A DNA stretch of 64,000 bases from Orbilia blumenaviensis (taxonomy: Eukaryota; Ascomycota; Orbiliomycetes; Orbiliales; Orbiliaceae). Numbering within the stretch: the first letter of the stretch is position 1; the number at the start of each line of letters is the position of its first letter. A program made the translations under genes and the position numbers. This document shows, piece by piece, positions 57,226 through 64,000 of this stretch. The notes beneath the pieces were generated by a model that saw nothing but the letters and a program-made list of their open reading frames with translations, made no database searches and was not told where the DNA came from. The stretch is from assembly GCA_036872755.1 (NCBI GenBank), contig JAVHNS010000013.1, positions 930,001 to 994,000 of the forward strand. Direction: 5' to 3'.

Positions 57226-58287
57226 CTAGCTTGGTGGGTTTCCGAAACCGCTGAGCTGCTGCTGTTGAGGAGGGGGCATTTGTCGTGGGTCGCCTGGGAG
57301 GCCTGGAGGGGGGTTAATGCCACCTGGCGGACCAGGGGGACCACCATGAAAGCCAGGAGGGGGTATCAAGCCTGCTGGTGGGGGTATCGGGAGCGGAATA
57401 CCATTAGGACCTAAGGGCGGAATCCCACCTGGAAGGTTTGATGGCAGAGGGAAATTTGGTGGGAATGGTGGAGCGCCAGGCATTCCTGGTAGAGGCGGTG
57501 CACCTGGCTGACCAGGTAATGGTAGTGGAAGAGGCATTCCTCTACCCCCAGCTACTTAAAAGTCAGCTAAACCCATCAATTTCACACTTGCGCAGAAGGT
57601 TTGGGTACGAGGCAGGTCAATTCTTCTATAGGAGTCGAACTTACGAGGCAGCAAACCAGGGAAACTTCCAGGCGGTGGCGGCATCCCCCCAGGACCTAGA
57701 GCATGGGCATTAGCAGCCTCCTTCAATATCATATGACTCGAAACTTACCTGGAAATCCAAACGGAGGAGGGGGCATTCCTGCAGGTAACCCGCCTGGAGG
57801 AGGACCTGGGAAACCGGGCATACCGGGCATACCAGGAAAGGGCAGTGCATGGCCTTCAGCGGCATACGAATTAGTAATTGTATCAATCACCGACTGGGCT
57901 CGTTCCTGTCCGATCTCTGCATTGTAAAACAATTAGCCTTGCCCAGTTCGTAGCCGTATAGCAGAGTTACCGTACGCTGGTAATATTCGACCACATTTCG
58001 AATGTGATTTCGCCCGTTATTGTGTGCTTTCCGAACGCTGATTGAGTCGTGTGTCAGGTACACGTCGCAATAATCACCTATAAAATGTGCGACGTAAAAG
58101 AGAAAGAAGCGGGTTCACTTTGTATTAGAAATATAAGCTTGTTGAGGGAATGGGCTCATCTAACGGGGCTTGTGCGACGCGGTTTTGGGTATACGGTTGG
58201 TGACGATTTGGGAACCTACAGAAGAGTGATAGGAGGTCAGTACTAGCGTAGATGGGGGTTAACAAGGAGAAACTTATATTTCGGCAT
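57226..58287 (-). CDS. YHC1: U1 small nuclear ribonucleoprotein C (U1-C)
   Basis: Exons on the minus strand: a 5' piece at 58287-58272 (MPKYK), then 58077-57976, 57916-57749, 57695-57645 and 57551-57226; with the 5' piece taken to 58272 they add up to 220 codons. Exon 2 holds the U1-C C2H2 finger: [20 protein letters not shown], then [13 protein letters not shown]. Exon 3 continues [22 protein letters not shown]. The remainder is a Pro/Gly/Met-rich tail ([13 protein letters not shown] and similar), typical of the family. Introns 2-4 are GT-AG and in phase. Intron 1 is a problem: the only GT next to MPKYK (58273) leaves the frame one base out, and an in-phase join would need an intron beginning TT. 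Known role: U1-C stabilises U1 snRNP pairing with the 5' splice site; it is nuclear. Confidence 0.92.
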
Positions 58288-58838
58288 TATGAGAACGTGA
58301 GAGGTGTCGCTGGTGGCCGAGGAGGACCGGCGGATGGTGCAGCGGCTGAAGCTTGTTTGCGGGCTGTCGGTGGGATTCCTTAGTGAACGATGGTGGTTTG
58401 CAAGAAGTCGCGATGCCAAACATTTTAGATCCAGCCACATCGCTTGGTGTGCTGAAGAAGCCACACTTGTCACAGCCACCTACTTTCCAACAGTTGACAA
58501 CGCAGATTGGCTGGCAGTTAAAGCATTGCTAATACTTGTCCGGTTCGTCTCGTAAACCCTATTTGGCGTCCAAGCTACGCATAGCGCCCGATTTATATAT
58601 AGTTAGAAGAAGCATGGCCGTAGTAGATCTTCTTGTGTCGAGAAGAATCATTCGGTAGAGACTACCCGCCAGCCAGGCCAACGCTCATTTCAATGGGGCC
58701 GGGTCCCCTTTCAGTAACATGGTGGCAGCTGCGCAGTGCAGGCCAGTCGGCAACAGTTGTTTATTATTTCTGTGGTCATGAGGTGGTTATATACACTTAT
58801 CTTACAAACCGCTTGAATACTAAAGGTCCTGCCTAATT
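58288..58838. other. Intergenic with repeat copy at 58543
   Basis: This 550-base stretch lies between the 5' end of U1-C and the 3' end of the TPR gene, both on the minus strand. It contains gttcgtctcgtaaacccta (58543-58561), a shortened copy of the dispersed repeat. No gene seen. Confidence 0.55.
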
Positions 58839-60450
58839 CTATTTTTTGACACCCGGACCAATCCCGCTAAAACTCAGCGGTGGTAGACCGCCAGTTCTGG
58901 TTTCATCTTGCTTCCGTTGTTCGTCGTCTTCTCTTTTTTTCTTGGCCTCAGGGCTCTCATAAGTTCCCGCCTGTTTGGCCTTTATTCTTTCCTGAGCAAA
59001 ACCCGCGTTCTGATATGCTTCCGTGAACCCAACCGCGAACGCCAAACTCTGTGCTTCCTGAAACTTCAGCATCGCTTCATCCATCTTACCGAGTTGTTCT
59101 TCAACTTCGCCAATGTTATGGAGGGCTACAACACAGCCTTGATCACATTCCTCTGTTCGTGCTGGAGGCTTGATATTACTGGCGATATCCAAGGCCTTTT
59201 CCATCCATTTCTTTGCGGATTCCAATTGCGTTTCCCTGTCCATTGGCTCACCAGACGGGAGGCGTCGTTGCATATTACAAGCACCGACGTTATTAACTAA
59301 AGCATATTAGCCGATGTTATAAAGGGGGGTAGTAGCCGGAAAACACGAACGTAGAATAACGCTGTGGCATGATGGTGGATGGAAAAGATTGGCCGCCTGA
59401 AGGTATAGTGTCGTTGCATAGTCGAACTTGTTTGTCCGCTCATAGAATGCAGCCAGATCTATGGTTCGTTAGAAAATATATGGTTTGTATTGTATCCTTT
59501 TTTTCTTTTCTTTCTTTCTTTGGTTTTTTCTCTTTATGCCAGTGGGCGGGGGATATCAGTGGCTCACTTTCGAAAATAGCAGCGATTTCTACTACTGTCC
59601 AAGGTATTCCTTCGTCTTCGCGCCTGTGGCTCTGTATACTCATAACCTTTATTGCCTCTTTAACACTCCACTCATAGGTTTTCTCCGCATTCGCATCATC
59701 ATTATCCAGCACCTGCAGGTCTCCAATCTTAACCGAAATTCCAATTACACGTTTCATGGCCTTTAACCAGCCGAGAGTCCCCAATTCCTCCTTCCTTTCC
59801 TCCATTAATGTTAACATTTCAAATCTCAAGCGTTCAAGCCATTCAACGCCCTTGTCATAAGCATGACATTTCTCTGCCACTCCGGCATACATAATCTTCA
59901 ACCCTGTAACCTCGTCGCTCAGCGGATCCATTCTCAACATTTCGGCTGCTGTAATAGCACGCTGGTAATTCTTCATACACTCTTTGATATCCATTTTGCT
60001 TTCGTAGAATATCGCTCTGCGGATGAATTTTGCCACATCTTCAGGATAATTGTGTAGGGGTTTGATAAGGGTATAATATGCAGCTTGCGCAGCCAACCCC
60101 AGGAGACTCAACGTAACCACGCCCATGAACATGGCAAAGATGAAACCTTTAGGGTTATCGTGATATGCTTCACGGTAGGTTTGAAGCCTTAGAAGGTTAT
60201 AGGTTCGCGGTTTTCCGGTTTGGAAGCGGTCGATTGGGACATGAGGGTTGGCAGTTTTTTTTTCTTTAGGCAGGGATTGAAAGTATGCTGAATTATGTAA
60301 GCCTTGAGATGTATTGTTCCGTATTGCAAGCCGCGGGGGAAAAGTTCGCTGCATCCCCGAGGTGAGGATCAGCGATCTTTGATAGGTACACCGTGGAGCC
60401 CTCGAGCTATGGCTCCGGGCGACCAGAGCTATTGACCGTAAGAGAGTCAT
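58839..60450 (-). CDS. Mitochondrial TPR membrane protein, possibly Mgr3-like
   Basis: Three exons on the minus strand, 60450-59568, 59458-59351 and 59296-58839, all joined by GT-AG introns, give 482 codons. The N-terminus is Arg/Ser-rich and lacks acidic residues over the first 60 or so positions, consistent with a mitochondrial presequence. One membrane helix is clear at about 102-124 (FIFAMFMGVVTLSLLGLAAQ). Behind it are TPR-like helix pairs, for example AKFIRRAIFYESKMDIKECM, NLAAFYERTNKFDYATTLYL and LNNVGACNMQRR, and near the C-terminus ALHNIGEVEEQLGKMDEAML. It ends in a charged, low-complexity tail. A presequence, one helix and TPRs are the layout of Mgr3, an adaptor of the yeast i-AAA protease, so a related inner-membrane role is a reasonable inference. 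Other mitochondrial TPR proteins cannot be excluded. Confidence 0.78.
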
Positions 60451-60881
60451 GATGGTGGTTATGGTTGAAGTACTTTGCCGTCGGAGTTTATTTTGTCATT
60501 GATACTCCACGGTCTGGCGTAATAGCAGGATTACCGTTGTCGCATGGTATCTGGACGATGGGATGTCGTGTCGACGTCGAGGCCCCAGCGTTTACAAGTC
60601 TTAGAATTCAAGTGTGGCCGTTTACCTGAATTTTTAGCGGGCGTTCCCCACGTCATTTCCCCGAAGCCAAGCCTTCAATTGAACCACCGGGAACGCTCCC
60701 GGTCCCAGTTGGCCTCGAGCCCGGTTGTACAAAGCCAGGCGCCAGTCATCGCGCGCAAACACGACGAGCTGTAATAGTCATCATGTTCCGCCCCATCTTC
60801 GACACTCCGATCGCGACACTGTTCTTCCGACTGTACTGATCGCATAGGCCGCTTGGCTATCTTTCTTAATATTTTTTTACA
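60451..60881. promoter_or_regulatory. Shared divergent promoter of the TPR gene and HMCES
   Basis: The two ATGs (60450 on minus, 60882 on plus) are 431 bases apart and face away from each other, so both promoters must lie here. The stretch is GC-richer than the deserts and includes gtgtcgacgtcgaggc near 60569. No TATA box is obvious on either strand close to the starts, as expected for housekeeping genes. Confidence 0.6.
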
Positions 60882-62546
60882 ATGTGCGGGCGGTACGCGA
60901 TGGCTCTGGTATATAAAACGCTGACGCCCATTAATATCCGCCCCTCTTTAACTTAATCATCACAATACTTCATGCATTGAACTTCGTCGCTAACGATGAA
61001 GGAGCTGATATAGGGCCGTCGCGAAATCCGCAACGCACTCCACGACGCCGGCCTCGAAATCGACGAAGACGAACTTGACGTCGACCGAGTCAGAGAGTCT
61101 TACAATGTTGCACCAGGATACTATGAACCCATATACCGCGCAGTCGGTGACAATGCTGGACCAGCGGATAATAATGAAGATCTTGCGCCTGCCCAAGGTG
61201 GCGAGTTGGACGGGTTGGGCGACAGGGAAGAAGAGGCAATGGATGAATCACGGGATGGCGAAGAAAATGCGGCTACAACTACAAAAGCAACAAGAGCTAC
61301 CACCAAACCAAAAGACCTACGGCCCAAGTCAAACAACGGAAAGGTCAAATACGTTTTGTCACCAATGAAATGGGGCCTAGTTCCGTTCTGGACGAAGCGG
61401 AATCCAGATTACTCGTCCATGTTAAAAACAATAAACTGCCGTGATGATTCCTTATATGATAATAAGGGCATGTGGACATCCATGAAAAACACCAAAAGAT
61501 GCATAGTAGTTGCACAGGGTTTTTTTGAATGGTTAAAAAAGGGTAAGGACCGGGTTCCACACTTTACGAAAAGATCAGACGGGCAATTATTATACATAGC
61601 TGGGCTATGGGATTGTGTAAGATATGAAGGTAATACCTCCAGTTGGCGCCCTGCAAATCGATGTGGCTAACACTATCTTACAGACTCAACAGAAGATCTC
61701 TATACCTATACAATAATCACAACGTCTTCCTCTAAACAACTAGGTTTCCTTCACGATCGCATGCCAGTAATATTTGAGCCCAATTCCCCGCAGATAAAAG
61801 AATGGCTCAATCCCTCTCGCGGCTGGGACTCTGGTCTCCAGAAACTCCTACAGCCATTTGAAAAACAGGGCTTAGAATGCTACCCGGTCAGAAAAGAGGT
61901 TGGGAAAGTTGGGAATAACTCGCCCACCTTCATCATCCCATTGGATAGTGAAGATAATAAATCAAATATAAAAAACTTCTTCTCCAAAGGCGGGAAACCT
62001 TTACAACCTTTCAAAGAGCCAGAAAAACCATGGACAAATCCTAAAAAGTTATCGAAAGTTAATCCCGACGCCGACTCCGATATGACGGCGGGGGACATTA
62101 AAGGGGAGGAGGAGGAGGAGGAGGAAGAGGAGGTGCAAGATGTGATGCAAGAGGATGATCAAATGGAAGAATCCCTCTCAGATACACCCGCCGAAGATCA
62201 TTTAATTCTCACATTGAATCCAGACGAGGCAGATGTCAGCACACCTGTTTCACTCCTTCCGTCGCCCTCAAAGAGCCCAACCAAATCAAATCCGACAACA
62301 CCGCTTCACCCCGCCCCCAAACGTAAGCTGTCAGAAATATCTTCGGATAATACTGAACCACTGATGTCTTCGCCGATAAAAACGCCTTCGCCTACTAAGA
62401 AAGACCACCAGAGGTATTATAGTAGTACAAGCACGACGAAAAATCCAAAGAAGGGAGTTAGTGGCACACCAAAAAAGCAAAAGAAAGGGGCAGCGAACAA
62501 AGAAAAAGGCAGCCAGAGTATTACAAATTTTTTCTCAAAAGCATAG
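60882..62546 (+). CDS. HMCES: HMCES/YedK-type SRAP abasic-site protein with C-terminal PIP box
   Basis: Three exons, 60882-60908, 61014-61629 and 61684-62546, give 501 codons. Exon 1 codes just MCGRYAMAL, so after Met removal Cys2 is N-terminal, as required to form the thiazolidine cross-link with abasic sites. Other SRAP motifs are SYNVAPGY (N40), MKWGLVPFW, NCRDDSL, the catalytic GFFEW (E181), and H238 in FLHDRMPVI. An acidic and Lys/Thr-rich insert (about 55-115) splits the domain. The C-terminal region is disordered and ends QSITNFFSKA, a PCNA-interacting PIP box at 492-498; a related SNIKNFFSKG occurs at about 308-317. Known role: it shields abasic sites in single-stranded DNA at replication forks by a DNA-protein cross-link. 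The branch site GCTAAC precedes the exon 2 acceptor. Confidence 0.95.
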
Positions 62547-62809
62547 GCCATGATTGCATCTGTACTTTCCGGGGCAGAGTTTACAATACCATCGCGGAGG
62601 CGTTTACATGGTGTTTTTTGTTGTAATGTTAACCAAGCTAGGATTGTTCTATGCGCTGCCCGATTGGCTTTGATATCCTAATCTACGGTTCGGGTTTTTA
62701 CGGGTCCTGGATTGGTATCACGTCTCTTCCTTATTGCATTTAGAATTTCAACGGTGATGCTGGAGCCAGCGCAGAGTCTAGGTTTTCAATAGCGAAATAG
62801 GCGTGGGGA

Positions 62810-62846
62810 CTAGTCTCGCATTGTATGCATGTGTGGCCGAGACTAG
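62810..62846. repeat. Hairpin with 9-bp stem built on the TCTCG core
   Basis: CTAGTCTCG at 62810-62818 and CGAGACTAG at 62838-62846 are perfect reverse complements around a 19-base loop. The TCTCG step is the same as in the dispersed TGGTCTCGTAAAC family, but the AAACCAG half is missing. Confidence 0.6.
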
Positions 62847-63756
62847 GGATGGTGGCTCCAACCAACACTGGGGGTAAGGAGCTCCTAAAATGAAGTGCGA
62901 GCCACTTAGTGGGGGCCGATTTACTAGACTAGATATATACAAGTATCCTCACTCGAGCACTCATACCTACCTACTTACACCACGAGAGGCTGCTCGTGAC
63001 CTTCTTCCGTGCCCCCAACACACTTTTTGAGTCTTTTGTTTGGTTTTAGGGTCACAGCCGCTTAAGCGCTTGTTGGTAGAACTGGCTGCCCTGTAATGCC
63101 TGTCTGGATACCATTATCCTTTACTTTAAGGGCCTAGGAGGCCATGCATAGCCAATGATCTGCCGCACATGTAATGCCATGTCCCCCAAAACCCCGTCCT
63201 TCATGCACTCAAGCCGTGTCTATCCAATTACTCGTTACCACTTATCTATCCCATTACTCAGGTAACTACCAAGATGGAAAACTGCACTTCTTTTAATACT
63301 ATTGAAATTCGAAACATCTGGGAAAGGCTTTTAGGTAATATTATATTAAGACTACCTAAGTAGTATGATATGGTATAATACGTACTGCTACTTTAGTAAC
63401 GGATTGATTCTCTATTGCTTGTAATCCCATGCACATTTCCATGTACTTAGTAGGTATGTATGTAACGGGACAATTGATATTGGTAGGTAAAGTAGAGGGA
63501 AAGGGGGCGAGTGCATTTTTGGGGGCTTGACAGCAGTAAGGACATGTTTTACGTCCACATACATTTAATACTTCTGCAAAACTTCTTAGATCTACATACA
63601 AGATATATTCCATAAGGGGCTTCGTGCGTTTTTGTGACATTGTCTTGAACCTCGAAGAAATTTTGAAGTCAAGCTGAATATAAGGCTTGAATTTGATAGA
63701 TGGCCTAGAAATCGCACCGCTTCACTTCTATAGCTTATATATAGTATGTACTGGAT

Positions 63757-63774
63757 CGGTCTTGTAGACCAGTC
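63757..63774 (+). repeat. Dispersed TGGTCTCGTAAAC repeat, copy 7
   Basis: The copy reads cggtcttgtagaccagtc. The substitutions make it more palindromic than other copies (GGTCTTGTAGACC). Confidence 0.55.
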
Positions 63775-64000
63775 CCCATGAAGTGACCTAGCCCGTGCTA
63801 GATTAACAAGCAGTTACAAGACTATGCCCGGTAGATATTTAAATAGCTTAATGATGAAATACACTAGAACATTGTGAATGACTTATGTACCACATGGACT
63901 GGCTAGGCCTGCTTTTGAAACTGCGGCACAGCGGTGCACGACGCTACGTCAAACGTGCCTAGATAATTAATTGCATACCGATTCATATGGCAAAGCATTA

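Larger units (their letters stand above)
62547..64000. other. Intergenic at window end, with repeat-like motifs
   Basis: No gene accepted. Visible are a hairpin at 62810-62846 (CTAGTCTCG and CGAGACTAG, 9-bp perfect stem, 19-base loop), whose arms carry the TCTCG core of the dispersed repeat, and a repeat copy at 63757-63774 (cggtcttgtagaccagtc). A 95-codon open frame at 63356-63640 (-) has a few cysteines but no recognised domain. Confidence 0.5.

Noticed and set aside
63356..63640. 95-codon frame with CGRKTCPYCC
   Set aside because: A few cysteines but no signal peptide, domain or splice structure.

Overview
The window is nuclear DNA of a filamentous ascomycete (Pezizomycotina). Its genes are split by short GT-AG introns with CTAAC/CTAAT branch sites. 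They encode a cell-wall-integrity MAP kinase, Rtf1 of the Paf1 complex, U1 snRNP protein C, an HMCES-type SRAP protein and a mitochondrial TPR membrane protein. Two gene-dense ends flank about 34 kb almost without genes, which suggests a repeat-inflated, truffle-like Pezizomycetes genome. That species-level guess is inference.

Layout. 1.4-6.7 kb, + strand: Slt2/MpkA MAP kinase (6 exons) and Rtf1 (4 exons). 6.7-41.4 kb: a gene desert with no intact transposon that I can recognise. It holds one small secreted protein gene (28.7-29.05 kb, -), palindromes, a 30-nt A tract and many copies of a short dispersed repeat with core TGGTCTCGTAAACCAG. 41.4-64 kb: MYND-finger protein (-); a Cys/His-motif protein of unknown function (+); a very large isochorismatase-like/AlkB-like/GST-like fusion (-); a serine racemase/threonine dehydratase-like enzyme (-); a second, extremely cysteine-rich secreted peptide gene (-); U1-C (-); a TPR mitochondrial protein that may be Mgr3-like (-); and HMCES (+), divergent from the TPR gene.

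The housekeeping genes do not form one pathway. They cover signalling, transcription elongation, splicing, mitochondrial proteostasis and abasic-site repair, as expected in a fungal chromosome segment. The accessory layer is the two small secreted proteins with probable Kex2 sites, both in or beside gene-poor DNA, and a dispersed short repeat that may be the tail of a tRNA-related SINE.

Most notable points: (1) the secreted peptide at 54.9-55.3 kb has 12 cysteines in a 58-residue mature region and a strict 12-residue CX3C period; (2) the triple-domain fusion has a complete AlkB Fe site, but Gly replaces the catalytic Cys of its isochorismatase domain; (3) a repeat family of at least ten copies includes a perfect 27-bp inverted pair 43 kb apart; (4) the U1-C first exon cannot be joined in phase by a GT-AG intron. 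Exon boundaries come from reading splice signals and reading frames by eye; no alignment or RNA data were available.
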